DNA from: Demequina rhizosphaerae
GTDB taxonomy: Bacteria; Actinomycetota; Actinomycetes; Actinomycetales; Demequinaceae
Assembly: GCF_000971255.1 (NCBI RefSeq)
Contig: NZ_BBMC01000005.1
Span: 186,001-250,000 of the forward strand
Length of the DNA stretch: 64,000 bases
Reading direction: 5' to 3'
This document shows, in pieces, positions 1-9,127 of this stretch; within the stretch, counting starts at the first letter, position 1; every line of letters starts with the position of its first letter. The notes under the pieces are model-generated. The model worked only from the letters and a program-made list of their open reading frames with translations. It ran no database searches and was not told where the DNA came from. A program made the translations under genes and the position numbers.

Positions 1-174
1 GTCGCCGAGGACGAGGAGGTGACGCTCGAGGAGTGGCGCAACGGCGACGAGTGGGAGATCGTCGACGACGTCGACCGCGACGCGTTCTCCGAGAAGGCCG
101 AGGCCTTCTTCATGGAGACCTTCACGGGCGAGTCCCTCGAGGTCTACGAGGCGATGCGGGCGACCGCGGGCTGA
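1..174 (+). CDS. C-terminal fragment of a probable TRAP-type solute-binding protein (DctP-like)
   Basis: Frame 1 is open from the window edge to a TGA at 172-174, giving the last 57 residues of a protein whose start lies outside the window. The end, with a vDRDAF segment followed by an acidic and aromatic helix (FFMETFTGESLEVYEAM), resembles the C-terminus of DctP-family periplasmic-type binding proteins of tripartite C4-dicarboxylate transporters. Only this tail is visible, so the family call is a resemblance rather than a domain identification. It lies 14 bp upstream of the hydrolase gene on the same strand and could share its transcript. Confidence 0.5.
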   Translation, partial: VAEDEEVTLEEWRNGDEWEIVDDVDRDAFSEKAEAFFMETFTGESLEVYEAMRATAG

Positions 175-188
175 TCGCGAGACCCACC

Positions 189-1160
189 ATGGCGCACGAC
201 GTGCCCACCGTGACGGGCGTGGTGCCGGGCGACGAGCTCGGCACCACGCTCATGCACGAGCACGTCTTCGTCCTCGACCCGCAGCTCGACCGCGACCTGC
301 CGCACCCCGAGTGGGACGAGCAGGCCGCGGTCGAAGCGGCGCGCGACACGTTCGCGCGTCTCGCGGCGCTCGGCATCGACACCGTCGTCGACCTCACGGT
401 TCCCGGTCTCGGCCGCGACGTGTCACGCGTGCGCCGCGCGGCGGAGGGCGGGCCCGTCCGGGTCGTCGCGGCGACGGGCTGGTACGCGACGCACGTCCTG
501 CCGCCGTTCTTCGGCACCCACGGGCCCGGCCGGCTCCTCGCGGGGGCCGATCCGCTCGAGGAGCTCTTCGTCCGCGACCTCGAGGACGGCATCGCGGGCA
601 CCGGCGTCCGCGCGGCGGTCGTCAAGGTGGTCTCGGACGTCGCGGGCATGACCCCCGATGTGTCCCGGGTGTTCTCCGCGGCCGCGGCGGCGCATCGGCG
701 GACGGGCGCACCGATCATGACCCACTCGCACGCGGCCTCCCACGGCGGGCTGCCTCAGCAGGACGCGCTCGCCGCGCAGGGCGTGCCCCTCGACCGCGTC
801 GTCATCGGCCACTGCGGCGACACGGACGACCTCGACTACCTCCTGCGGCTCGCGGACCGCGGCTCCTACCTGGGCTTCGACCGCTTCGGCATGGAGCACG
901 TGCAGTCCGACGAGGTCCGGCTCTCCACCCTGCTCGCGCTCCTCGAGCGCGGCTACGCCCCGCGCATCGTCCTGTCGCACGATGCGGCGGTGTTCTCGCG
1001 CGTCACTCCCCCGTCGTGGCGGGCGCGGGCGACGCCGCGGTGGCGCATGGACCACCTGTCGACGACGGTGCTGCCGCGCCTGCGCGCGGCCGGCGTCGAC
1101 GAGCCGACCCTCGACACCCTCATGGTCGCAAACCCCCGACGCATCCTGGCGGGCGCATGA
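189..1160 (+). CDS. Phosphotriesterase-family metal-dependent hydrolase (lactonase-like)
   Basis: A 323-residue TIM-barrel amidohydrolase of the phosphotriesterase family. All expected binuclear-metal ligands are visible: H23 and H25 in MHEH, K146 in VVKVVSD (the lysine carboxylated in this family), H179 in THSH, H208 in GHCGD and D265 in LSHDA. Family members hydrolyse lactones or organophosphate esters; the substrate cannot be told from sequence. I chose the ATG at 189 because the protein then begins just before the conserved G-x-HEH strand, whereas the open frame upstream is arginine-rich and overlaps the preceding gene. Just downstream is a TetR regulator, a plausible local repressor. Confidence 0.85.
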   Translation: MAHDVPTVTGVVPGDELGTTLMHEHVFVLDPQLDRDLPHPEWDEQAAVEAARDTFARLAALGIDTVVDLTVPGLGRDVSRVRRAAEGGPVRVVAATGWYATHVLPPFFGTHGPGRLLAGADPLEELFVRDLEDGIAGTGVRAAVVKVVSDVAGMTPDVSRVFSAAAAAHRRTGAPIMTHSHAASHGGLPQQDALAAQGVPLDRVVIGHCGDTDDLDYLLRLADRGSYLGFDRFGMEHVQSDEVRLSTLLALLERGYAPRIVLSHDAAVFSRVTPPSWRARATPRWRMDHLSTTVLPRLRAAGVDEPTLDTLMVANPRRILAGA

Positions 1161-1177
1161 GCGCGCCGGGTGCACGG

Positions 1178-1188
1178 GGGACGATGCG
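1178..1188 (+). repeat. Intergenic copy of the GGGACGATGCG motif
   Basis: Exact copy of the 11-base interspersed motif described in the findings. It lies in the 49-bp gap between the hydrolase stop and the TetR start. Confidence 0.7.
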
Positions 1189-1209
1189 GCGGATCGGTAG
1201 GCTGACGCC

Positions 1210-1857
1210 GTGACCGAGACGACGCCGCGACGGCGCGACGCCGAGCGCACCCGGGCCGAGCTCCTCACCGTGGCAACCGAGGTGTTCGCGACATCGGGCT
1301 ACGCCGGCACGCGCGTCGACGACATCGCGGCGCGCACCCGCACGACGAAGCGGATGATCTACTACTACTTCGGCTCCAAGGAGCAGCTCTACCTCGCGGT
1401 CCTCGAGAACGCGTACCGGGGCATCCGGGCCGCCGAGCGCGACCTGCACCCCGGCGACCTCCCCCCGCTCGAGGCGGTGCGGCGGCTCGCCGAGCTCACG
1501 TACGACCACCACCTCGGGCACTCGGACTTCATCCGGCTGGTGTCGATCGAGAACATCCACCATGGCGAGTACATCTCGCGGCTCGGGTCGCTGCGGGAGG
1601 TCAACCGCGACGCGCTCGGCATCCTCGACGGCGTGCTCGCGAGGGGCCGGGCGGAGGGCACCATCCGCGACGACGTCGACGCGCTCGACGTGCACCTCGT
1701 CATCAGTTCGTACTGCTTCTTCCAGGTGGCCAACCGCCACACGTTCGGCCACCTCTTCGATCGCGACCTGCTGGACCCGGCGCTGCGCGACCACCATCGC
1801 CGGATCATCGGCGACGTGGTCGCCGCGTGGCTCAGCGCCCCCGCGGCGGACGGCTAG
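1210..1857 (+). CDS. TetR/AcrR-family transcriptional regulator
   Basis: A 215-residue one-domain-plus-HTH regulator. The N-terminus (ERTRAELLTVATEVFATSGY, then TTKRMIYYYFGSKEQL) is a typical TetR helix-turn-helix at about residues 11-57, with the YYYF-S-KEQL recognition-helix region intact. The remainder is the all-helical ligand-binding and dimerisation domain. The start is GTG at 1210. It sits 49 bp after the hydrolase gene and 14 bp before the IclR-like gene, so these may be co-transcribed, and autoregulation or control of the hydrolase is likely by analogy. The ligand is unknown. Confidence 0.9.
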   Translation: MTETTPRRRDAERTRAELLTVATEVFATSGYAGTRVDDIAARTRTTKRMIYYYFGSKEQLYLAVLENAYRGIRAAERDLHPGDLPPLEAVRRLAELTYDHHLGHSDFIRLVSIENIHHGEYISRLGSLREVNRDALGILDGVLARGRAEGTIRDDVDALDVHLVISSYCFFQVANRHTFGHLFDRDLLDPALRDHHRRIIGDVVAAWLSAPAADG

Positions 1858-1871
1858 GTCGACGGCCCGCC

Positions 1872-2405
1872 ATGACCCCGGACCGACGAGCGCACGACGG
1901 CGAGGAGCCGCCGGTGCGCGGCCCGGCGCCAGCGGCGAGCGGCGAGGCGCTCGGGCTCGCGGCGGTCGCGCGACCCCACCTGGACAGGCTTGCCCGCGAG
2001 CTCGGCGCGCCCGTCGCGGCCGCGGTGCTCGCCGGCGGCGAGGTCGTCCGCGTCGTGGGATCCGGCGCCCACGGCGGCGACGACGCCGCCGCGACCGCGG
2101 ACGACATCCCACCGCAGGCGGGCGCGCTCGGCCGGGTGCTGCTGAGCCTGCGGCCCGAGGCCGAGTGGGAGCCGGCCGCCGAGGCGGCGCTGCGCGAGAC
2201 GCGGCTCCGCGGGTGGGCCGAGGGCGCGCGGTCGATCGCGGTGCCTGTCCGGGGCGTGTACGGGCTCCCTGCCGCTCTCGAGGTCGCCGCGCCGGCGCAT
2301 GCGACGCGTCTCGAGACCGCCGCGGTCGTCGAGCGGCTGACCGCGGTCGCGCGCGCGATCGACGACGAGCTGAGAGCGTCGGCGCTGGAGCGCGGCGGCC
2401 GCTGA
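1872..2405 (+). CDS. Stand-alone IclR-type effector-binding domain protein without HTH
   Basis: A 177-residue protein. From about residue 25 it resembles the C-terminal effector domain of IclR regulators: ARPHLDRLARELG, then a VLAGGEVVRVV strand, a GALGRVLLS region and a RSIAVPVRGVYGLPAALEV segment. The winged-helix DNA-binding domain that normally precedes this is absent: upstream of the ATG at 1872 there is only a short arginine-rich frame overlapping the TetR gene. It may be a free-standing sensor, a partner of the TetR protein, or a remnant. It converges on the GGDEF-EAL gene with a 10-bp gap. Confidence 0.6.
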   Translation: MTPDRRAHDGEEPPVRGPAPAASGEALGLAAVARPHLDRLARELGAPVAAAVLAGGEVVRVVGSGAHGGDDAAATADDIPPQAGALGRVLLSLRPEAEWEPAAEAALRETRLRGWAEGARSIAVPVRGVYGLPAALEVAAPAHATRLETAAVVERLTAVARAIDDELRASALERGGR

Positions 2406-2415
2406 GCGACGCCGG

Positions 2416-4674
2416 CTACCGGTCGCCGAGAACCGGGTCGGGCTCCGCGGGGCGCGGGTCGATGAGGCTCGTCCCGGTGTGCGGGTGCTGGGACAGCGCC
2501 GTGGCGGCGGGCTGGGCGACGCCGAAGAGCCAGCCCTGGCCGTAGCGCCAGCCGCAGTCCGCGAGGAACTGGGCCTGCGCCTCGGTCTCGATGCCCTCCG
2601 CGATGGTCGCGAGGCCGAGCTCCCGGGCGAGGGCGCCGAGCGCGCGGGACACGCGCGCGCCGGCCGGGTCTTCGGGGATGCCGGCGACGAACGACATGTC
2701 GAGCTTGACGCCCGAGACGGGCAGGTCGCGCAGGTACGACAGCGGCGAGACGCCGGTGCCGAAGTCGTCGAGGAGGATCGGCACGCCCGCGTTGCGCAGC
2801 TCGGTGAGCTCGTGGCGGATGCGGGTGTTGGGGTTGACCAGCGAGGCCTCCGTGAGCTCGACCACGACGCGCTGCGGGCTGAGGTGGTGGCGCCCGATCG
2901 CGGCGAGCACGCCGTCCGCGAAGGCCGAGTCGCCGAGTTGGTCGGCGGAAACGTTGAGCGACACCCACACGGTGTCCGAGGGCGAGCGCTCGAGGAACTG
3001 GGCGGCCTGCTCGACGAGCGCGGCGCCGGCCGTCGAGGCGAGACCGCGGTCGGAGATGAGCGGCAGGAAGGCTCCCGGCAGCAGCAGGCCGCGCGTGGGG
3101 TGCTGCCAGCGCACGAGCGCCTCGTAGCCGACGACGGTGCGCGTCGCGAGCTCGAGGATCGGCTGGTAGTGGAGCACCAGGTCGCCATTCTCGATCGCGC
3201 GCGCGAGCTCCGCGGCGAGGGCGGTCTGGTTGTCGTCGGCGATCCGCATGGAGGGCTCGTAGACCTCGGTGCGGCTCTTGCCGGCGGCCTTGGCGCGGTA
3301 CATCGCGGCGTCGGCGGCGCTCAGCAGGGCCGCGGACCCGCCGGCGATCGTGTCCTCGTCCGCCATTGCGATGCCGAGGGACGCGGCGAGCTGGATCTGG
3401 TGGCGCTTGACGCCGAGCGGCGCGCGCAGCCCGTCGTGGATGGCCGCCGCGATCTCGAAGAGCGCCTTCGAGCAGTCCGTGTCCTGCACGGCGATGACGA
3501 ACTCGTCGCCGCCGAGGCGCGCGACCGTGCCGCGGCCGCCGGTCGCGGTGCGTAGCACGCCGGCGACGTGGACCAGCGCGTTGTCGCCGATCGCGTGGCC
3601 GAAGCGGTCGTTGAGCCCCTTGAAGCCGTCGAGGTCCACCGCGATGACGCCGACGCGGGAGTCCGCGTCGGGCTGGGCCAGCAGGTCGCCGAGCACCTCG
3701 TTGAAGAGGTTGCGGTTGGCCAGTCCGGTGAGCGGGTCGTGCATCGCGCGGTGCTGCATGAGCTCCGAGCGCATGCGCACCTCGGTGGTGTCGCGCACCT
3801 GCGCGACGTAGTGGTCGGGGGCGCCGCCCGCGTAGCGGACGAGGCCGACGTCGAGCACGGCCCACACGACGTTGCCGTCGGCCTTGACGTAGCGCTTCTC
3901 GACCGAGAAGTGGTTCTGGTGGCCGTCGTAGAGGCGCTGGAGCTGGTCGCGCTCGGCGTGGAGGTCCTGCGGGTGGGACAGCGCGCTGAACGGCGTGCCG
4001 CGCAGCGCGGCGACCGTCGAGCCCATCATCTCCGCGAAGGCCCGGTTGACCTCCATGAGGCGCCATTCGAGGTCGATGAGCGCCATGCCGGTGGGCGCGT
4101 TCTCCATCGCGCGGCGGAACTGCGCGTCGGAGCGGCTGAGCGCCTCGGCGGCCTCCCGCAGGCCGGTGGTGTCCATCACGGTGACGATCGTGAGCGGGCG
4201 GCCGTCCGCCGCATCGTCCACCGGGCGCGCGCGCACGTGGAGCCAGCGGATGTCGTCGGCGCCGCGGCGGCCGGGGACGCCGATGACGCGGGGCCGGCCG
4301 TCCTCGGTGCGGGCGAAGGCCGCGCCGGGGACCAGGGGGCGCATGTGCGCGTCCACCGCGCGGATGGGCAGCCGCGCGAGGGGCGTGCCCACCGACTCGC
4401 CCTGGCGCAGGCCGAGGATCGCGCACGCGGTGTCGGACACCAGCGCCACCTCGCCCGTCTGCGTGACGATGATGACGCCGTCGCGCGACGAGGTCATCAC
4501 GGCCTCGAACTGGCGGCGCAGCGCACGCTCCTGCGCGAGGGCCCGGTCGCGGGCCTCGCGCTCGCGTCCGGACCGCCAGAAGAAGTAGAACGCGTTGAGC
4601 GCGAGCAGGATGAGGAGAGCGCCGACGCCGGCGACGAAGGCCGGCTGCGCGAAGAGCTCTAGGACTCCACCCAT
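2416..4674 (-). CDS. Membrane-anchored PAS-PAS-GGDEF-EAL cyclic-di-GMP turnover protein
   Basis: A 752-residue protein with one N-terminal transmembrane helix (about residues 10-32), a PAS domain near 55-170, a second near 185-300, a GGDEF domain with intact RLGGDEF near residue 388, and an EAL domain beginning at YEALVRW near 516. EAL catalytic landmarks remain: ELTEAS, DDFGTG, KLD and AEGIETE. Both cyclase and phosphodiesterase activity are therefore possible; which dominates cannot be read from sequence. Its start codon lies inside the end of ftsK (16-bp overlap), indicating translational coupling to the DNA translocase gene. It converges with the IclR-like gene. Confidence 0.93.
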   Translation of the reverse strand: MGGVLELFAQPAFVAGVGALLILLALNAFYFFWRSGREREARDRALAQERALRRQFEAVMTSSRDGVIIVTQTGEVALVSDTACAILGLRQGESVGTPLARLPIRAVDAHMRPLVPGAAFARTEDGRPRVIGVPGRRGADDIRWLHVRARPVDDAADGRPLTIVTVMDTTGLREAAEALSRSDAQFRRAMENAPTGMALIDLEWRLMEVNRAFAEMMGSTVAALRGTPFSALSHPQDLHAERDQLQRLYDGHQNHFSVEKRYVKADGNVVWAVLDVGLVRYAGGAPDHYVAQVRDTTEVRMRSELMQHRAMHDPLTGLANRNLFNEVLGDLLAQPDADSRVGVIAVDLDGFKGLNDRFGHAIGDNALVHVAGVLRTATGGRGTVARLGGDEFVIAVQDTDCSKALFEIAAAIHDGLRAPLGVKRHQIQLAASLGIAMADEDTIAGGSAALLSAADAAMYRAKAAGKSRTEVYEPSMRIADDNQTALAAELARAIENGDLVLHYQPILELATRTVVGYEALVRWQHPTRGLLLPGAFLPLISDRGLASTAGAALVEQAAQFLERSPSDTVWVSLNVSADQLGDSAFADGVLAAIGRHHLSPQRVVVELTEASLVNPNTRIRHELTELRNAGVPILLDDFGTGVSPLSYLRDLPVSGVKLDMSFVAGIPEDPAGARVSRALGALARELGLATIAEGIETEAQAQFLADCGWRYGQGWLFGVAQPAATALSQHPHTGTSLIDPRPAEPDPVLGDR

Positions 4675-7340
4675 TCCCCGTCCTCTGGCTCGCGGTGTGC
4701 CGTGGTCGTGCCCACCGTAGCGCCAGAGTCGCCCCTCAGGACAGCAAGCGTGGAGGCGAGTTCGTCAGGTGTGACCAATACGTCACGCGCCTTCGAACCC
4801 TGCGACGGTCCGACGATCTCCCTGGTCTCGAGCAGGTCCATGAGCCGGCCGGCCTTGGCGAAGCCCATCTTGAGCTTGCGCTGGAGCATCGACGTGGACC
4901 CGAGCTGGGTGGTGATGACGAGCTCCGCGGCGGCGAGCAGATCCTCGAGGTCGTCGCCGATGTCGGCGTCCACGACGGCGCTCTGCTGCACCACCACGAC
5001 GTCGTCGCGGTACTCGGGGTCGGCCTGACGCTTGGCGTGCTCGACGGCCGCGTGGATCTCGGACTCCGACACCCACGAGCCCTGGGCACGCATCGGCTTC
5101 GACTCCCCCATCGGCAGGAAGAGCGCGTCGCCCTGGCCGATGAGCTTCTCCGCGCCGGGCATGTCGAGCACGACGCGCGAGTCCGCGAGCGACGAGGTCG
5201 CGAAGGCCAGGCGCGACGGCACGTTGGCCTTGATCGTGCCGGTGATGATGTCGACGGACGGGCGCTGCGTCGCGAGCACGAGGTGGATGCCGGCGGCGCG
5301 CGCGAGCTGCGTGATGCGCTGGATCGACTCGTCGACGTCGCGCGGCGCGACCATCATGAGGTCCGCGAGCTCGTCGACGATCACGAGCAGGTACGGGTAC
5401 GTCTTGATCTTTCGCTCGGAGCCGGGCAGCGGCTTGACCTTGCCGGCCCGGACCGCCTTGTTGAAGTCGTCGATGTGCTTGAAGCCGAACAGCGCCAGGT
5501 CGTCGTAGCGCATGTCCATCTCCTTCACCACCCACTCGAGGGCCTGCGCGGCCTTCTTCGGGTCGGTGATGATGGGCGTGATGAGGTGCGGGATGCCCTC
5601 GTAGATGGTGAGCTCGACGCGCTTGGGGTCGACGAGCACCATGCGCACCTCGTTGGGGGTGGCGCGCATGAGGATCGACGTGATCATCGAGTTGACGAAC
5701 GACGACTTTCCGGCGCCCGTCGCACCCGCGACGAGGAGATGCGGCATCTTGGCGAGGTTCGCCATGACGTAGCCGCCCTCGACGTCCTTGCCGATGCCGA
5801 TCGCCATGGGGTGGTCGTTGCGGGCCGCGACGGGCGAGCGCAGCACGTCGCCCAGCGCGACGGTCTCGCGGTCGACGTTGGGGATCTCGATGCCGATCGC
5901 GGACTTGCCGGGGATCGGCGACAGGATGCGCACATCGGCGCTGGCCACCGCGTACGCGATGTTCTTGCTCAGCTGCGTGATCTTCTCGACCTTGACGCCC
6001 GCGCCGAGCTCGACCTCGTAGCGCGTCACGGTCGGGCCGCGGGTGAAGCCGGTGACCTCGGCGTCGACGCCGAACTGCTCGAGCACGTCGCGCAGCGACG
6101 CGACCACCCGGTCGTTCGCGGCCGAGCGCTCCTTGTGCGGCGCGCCCTTCGCGAGGATCTCGAGCGCGGGCAGCACGTACGGGGTCGAGTCCTCGAGCTC
6201 GCCCTGCTCCCCCTGGGGCACGAGGTGCGTGACGGGCGGCAGGTGCGCGTCGTCGGCCTCCTCGCCCGCGACGTCGATGACCTGGGTGGCGGCGTCGTCG
6301 GGCGCGGGCGCGGGAGCGGGGTCCCACGGCGGCACGTCCTCGGCCATCTCGTACGGCGAGATCTGCTCGGTGACGGCGCGGCGCGACGCCTCGGGGTCGA
6401 TGATCGCGTCGAAGTCCGTGTGGTCCACGGTCGCGGCGTGGGCGAAGGCCTCGTCCGCCTCGTACGAGTCGAGAGCGTCCTCGGGCGGCGGGTCGCCGTG
6501 CAGCGCACGCTCGATGAGGCGCTTGGCGCGGCCCCGGCGCTTGTGCTTGGGCTCCTTGGGCTCCTTGGCCTTCGGGTCGCCCGGGCGCTCGAGCGTGCGG
6601 TGCTCGGGCAGGTCGAGCGCGTCGTCGTCGCCCGACGCGCCGTCGTGGCGCACCTTGCGGCTCACCTCCGCGACCCATGCGGCCGCCTCGCGCATCGAGA
6701 TGCCGGCGATGATGAGCACCGACAGCAGCGCGAGCAGCACGAGCACGACGACCGCGAGCGGCGCGGTGACGAGCGCCGCGAGCGGGGTGCCGATGCCGAA
6801 GCCGAGGATGCCGCCGGCGTCCTGGATGCCCTCGAGCCCGTCGGACGGGCTGGGGCGGTCGTGCGCGATGTGGATGATGCCGTCGACGGTGACGGCGAGC
6901 ATGAGCGCGCCGAGCGTGATCCGGTGGTTGGTGTTCTCCTCCTGCGGCGCGCGCATGAGCCGCACCGCGATGACGAGGAGCACCACCGGGAGGCCGTACG
7001 CGAGGATGCCGAAGAGCCCGGCCCCGACGAAGTGGATCGCGGTGCCGGCCCAGCTGGGCAGCTGGAACCACTCGCGCGCGGCGATGAGGATCGCGAGGAT
7101 GAGCAGCGTGATCGCCATGCCGTCGCGGCGGACGGCGGGCGGCACGTCGCGCGCGCCGTGGCCGATGCCGCGCACGCCGGAGCCGACCGCGTTCGCGGTG
7201 CCGCGGCCGACGGCGGCGAGGCCGCGCAGGAGGGCGGGGGGACGGCGCTTGGCCTGGGAGGCGCGCGAGCTCGACGAGGAGCCGCGCCGCGAGGACGGCG
7301 GCGCCTTCGTCGAGGGTCGGGACTGTCGCGTCTGTGCCAT
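4659..7340 (-). CDS. ftsK: DNA translocase FtsK/SpoIIIE
   Basis: An 893-residue FtsK. The basic, serine-rich N-terminus is followed by about four transmembrane helices between residues 75 and 230 that anchor it at the division septum, an acidic and proline-rich linker to about 400, then the motor. Walker A (GATGAGKSS) is near residue 540 and Walker B (LLVIVDELADLMM) near 655. The C-terminus carries the winged-helix gamma domain (LLETREIVG) that reads orientation motifs in chromosome dimer resolution. I preferred the ATG at 7340 over a frame continuing upstream, because the latter would run into the terminator hairpin of rnj. The 3' end overlaps the c-di-GMP gene. Confidence 0.95.
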   Translation of the reverse strand: MAQTRQSRPSTKAPPSSRRGSSSSSRASQAKRRPPALLRGLAAVGRGTANAVGSGVRGIGHGARDVPPAVRRDGMAITLLILAILIAAREWFQLPSWAGTAIHFVGAGLFGILAYGLPVVLLVIAVRLMRAPQEENTNHRITLGALMLAVTVDGIIHIAHDRPSPSDGLEGIQDAGGILGFGIGTPLAALVTAPLAVVVLVLLALLSVLIIAGISMREAAAWVAEVSRKVRHDGASGDDDALDLPEHRTLERPGDPKAKEPKEPKHKRRGRAKRLIERALHGDPPPEDALDSYEADEAFAHAATVDHTDFDAIIDPEASRRAVTEQISPYEMAEDVPPWDPAPAPAPDDAATQVIDVAGEEADDAHLPPVTHLVPQGEQGELEDSTPYVLPALEILAKGAPHKERSAANDRVVASLRDVLEQFGVDAEVTGFTRGPTVTRYEVELGAGVKVEKITQLSKNIAYAVASADVRILSPIPGKSAIGIEIPNVDRETVALGDVLRSPVAARNDHPMAIGIGKDVEGGYVMANLAKMPHLLVAGATGAGKSSFVNSMITSILMRATPNEVRMVLVDPKRVELTIYEGIPHLITPIITDPKKAAQALEWVVKEMDMRYDDLALFGFKHIDDFNKAVRAGKVKPLPGSERKIKTYPYLLVIVDELADLMMVAPRDVDESIQRITQLARAAGIHLVLATQRPSVDIITGTIKANVPSRLAFATSSLADSRVVLDMPGAEKLIGQGDALFLPMGESKPMRAQGSWVSESEIHAAVEHAKRQADPEYRDDVVVVQQSAVVDADIGDDLEDLLAAAELVITTQLGSTSMLQRKLKMGFAKAGRLMDLLETREIVGPSQGSKARDVLVTPDELASTLAVLRGDSGATVGTTTAHREPEDGEWVES

Positions 7341-7396
7341 GGCACAGCACGGTAGCGCCCCGCACCGACACGGCGGGGTTGCCACCCCGCCGAACC

Positions 7397-7428
7397 CCCG
7401 CATCGTCCCCCGAAAGGGACGATGCGGG
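7397..7428 (-). terminator. Hairpin terminator after rnj built from an inverted GGGACGATGCG pair
   Basis: A perfect 13-bp inverted repeat (7397-7409 with 7416-7428) with a 6-nt loop begins 7 bp after the rnj stop and ends 57 bp before the ftsK start. Both arms contain the interspersed 11-base motif. No T-run follows, as is usual in high-G+C actinobacteria, so termination is inferred from position and stem strength. Confidence 0.7.
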
Positions 7429-7434
7429 CGGGGG

Positions 7435-9117
7435 CTACGCCTCGATGACGATCGGGACGATCATCGGCCGGCGGCGCAGCTTGGTGCCGACGTACCGGCC
7501 CAGGACGCGGCGCGCGACCTGCTGGAGCTGGTGGGTGTCGGTCGAGCCGCCGCGCGCGGCCTCCTCGATGGCCTTCTTGATGTCGGGCAGGATCGCGTCG
7601 AACACCGCGTCGCCCTCGGCGAGGCCGCGGGCGTGGACCTCGGGCCCGTTGACCACGCGGCCGTTGCTCGAATCGACCACGGCGAAGACGGAGACGAAGC
7701 CCTCCTCCGCCAGGATGCGGCGGTCCTTGAGCTCGGTCTCGGTGATCTCGCCCACGGACGAGCCGTCGACGTAGACGTGGTGCACCTCGACCGCGCCGAC
7801 GACGCGCGCGACGCCGTCCTTGAGGTCGACGACCGTGCCGTTCTCCGCGAACATCACGTTGTCGTGCGGGATGCCGGTGCGGATGGCCAGGTGCCCGTTG
7901 GCGAGCAGGTGGCGCACCTCGCCGTGGATCGGCATGACGTTCCTGGGACGCAGGATGTTGTAGCAGTACAGGAGCTCGCCGGCGCTCGCGTGGCCCGAGA
8001 CGTGGACGCGGGCGCTGCCCTGGTGCACGACGGTCGCGCCGAGGCGCATGAGGCCGTTGATGACGCGGAAGACGGCGTTCTCGTTGCCCGGGATGAGGGA
8101 CGAGGCGAGGATGACGAGGTCGCCCTCCCCCACCGTGACCTTGTGGTCGCCGCTGGCCATGCGGCTGAGCGCGGCCATCGGCTCGCCCTGCGAGCCCGTC
8201 GACATGTAGACGACCTTCTCGCCGGGCATGTCGTCGGCCTTCTTGGGGTCGACGAGGATGCCCTCGGGGACGCGCAGGAAGCCCATGTCCGCGGCGATGC
8301 CCATGTTGCGCACCATCGACCGGCCCACGAAGGCGACCCTGCGGCCGTGCGACTCGGCGGCGTCGATGACCTGCTGGACGCGGTGCACGTGGCTCGCGAA
8401 GGACGCAACGACGATGCGGCCGGTGGCCTGGGCGAAGAGGCGGTCGAGGACGGGGCCGATCTCGACCTCGGCGGTTGTGAAGCCGGGCACCTCGGCGTTG
8501 GTGGAGTCGACCTGGAAGAGGTCGACGCCCTCGGCGCCCAGGCGGGCGAAGGCGCGCAGGTCCGTGATGCGGCCGTCGAGCGGCAGCTGGTCCATCTTGA
8601 AGTCGCCGGTGTTGAGCACCGTGCCGGCGTAGGTGCGCACGAAGACGGCGAGCGCGTCGGGGATCGAGTGGTTGACCGCGACGAACTCGAGGTCGAACAG
8701 GCCGACCTTCTCGCGCTGGCCCTCCTTCACCGCGTGGGTGAGGGGCGAGATCCGGTGCTCGCGCAGCTTCGCCTCGACGAAGGCGAGCGTGAGCTGCGAG
8801 CCGAGGATCGGGATGTCGGGGCGCATCCGCAGGAGGTACGGGACGGCGCCGATGTGGTCCTCGTGGCCGTGGGTGAGGACGATCGCCTCGATGTCGTCGA
8901 GGCGGTCCTCGATGTAGCCGAAGTCCGGGAGGATGAGGTCCACGCCGGGCTGGTGGTCCTCGGGGAACAGCACGCCGCAGTCGATGACGAGCAGGCGGCC
9001 GTCGAGCTCGAGGACGTGCATGTTGCGGCCCACCTCGCCGAGGCCGCCGAGCGGGACGACGCGGAGCGTGCCCGGTTCGAGGGCGGGCGGCGGCAGAAGG
9101 TCGGGGTTGAAGCTCAT
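7435..9117 (-). CDS. rnj: Ribonuclease J
   Basis: A 560-residue metallo-beta-lactamase/beta-CASP ribonuclease of the usual RNase J length. The zinc-binding THGHEDH motif is at residues 82-88 and the VVPLGGLGEVGRNM start is diagnostic of the family. It degrades and processes RNA both endonucleolytically and 5'-3'. Start is ATG at 9117, preceded by a purine-rich AGAGAAG ribosome-binding sequence. It follows dapA by 10 bp, so the two are almost certainly one transcript, ended by the hairpin downstream. The dapA-rnj-ftsK order is common in actinobacteria. Confidence 0.96.
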   Translation of the reverse strand: MSFNPDLLPPPALEPGTLRVVPLGGLGEVGRNMHVLELDGRLLVIDCGVLFPEDHQPGVDLILPDFGYIEDRLDDIEAIVLTHGHEDHIGAVPYLLRMRPDIPILGSQLTLAFVEAKLREHRISPLTHAVKEGQREKVGLFDLEFVAVNHSIPDALAVFVRTYAGTVLNTGDFKMDQLPLDGRITDLRAFARLGAEGVDLFQVDSTNAEVPGFTTAEVEIGPVLDRLFAQATGRIVVASFASHVHRVQQVIDAAESHGRRVAFVGRSMVRNMGIAADMGFLRVPEGILVDPKKADDMPGEKVVYMSTGSQGEPMAALSRMASGDHKVTVGEGDLVILASSLIPGNENAVFRVINGLMRLGATVVHQGSARVHVSGHASAGELLYCYNILRPRNVMPIHGEVRHLLANGHLAIRTGIPHDNVMFAENGTVVDLKDGVARVVGAVEVHHVYVDGSSVGEITETELKDRRILAEEGFVSVFAVVDSSNGRVVNGPEVHARGLAEGDAVFDAILPDIKKAIEEAARGGSTDTHQLQQVARRVLGRYVGTKLRRRPMIVPIVIEA

Positions 9118-9127
9118 TCTTCTCTTT

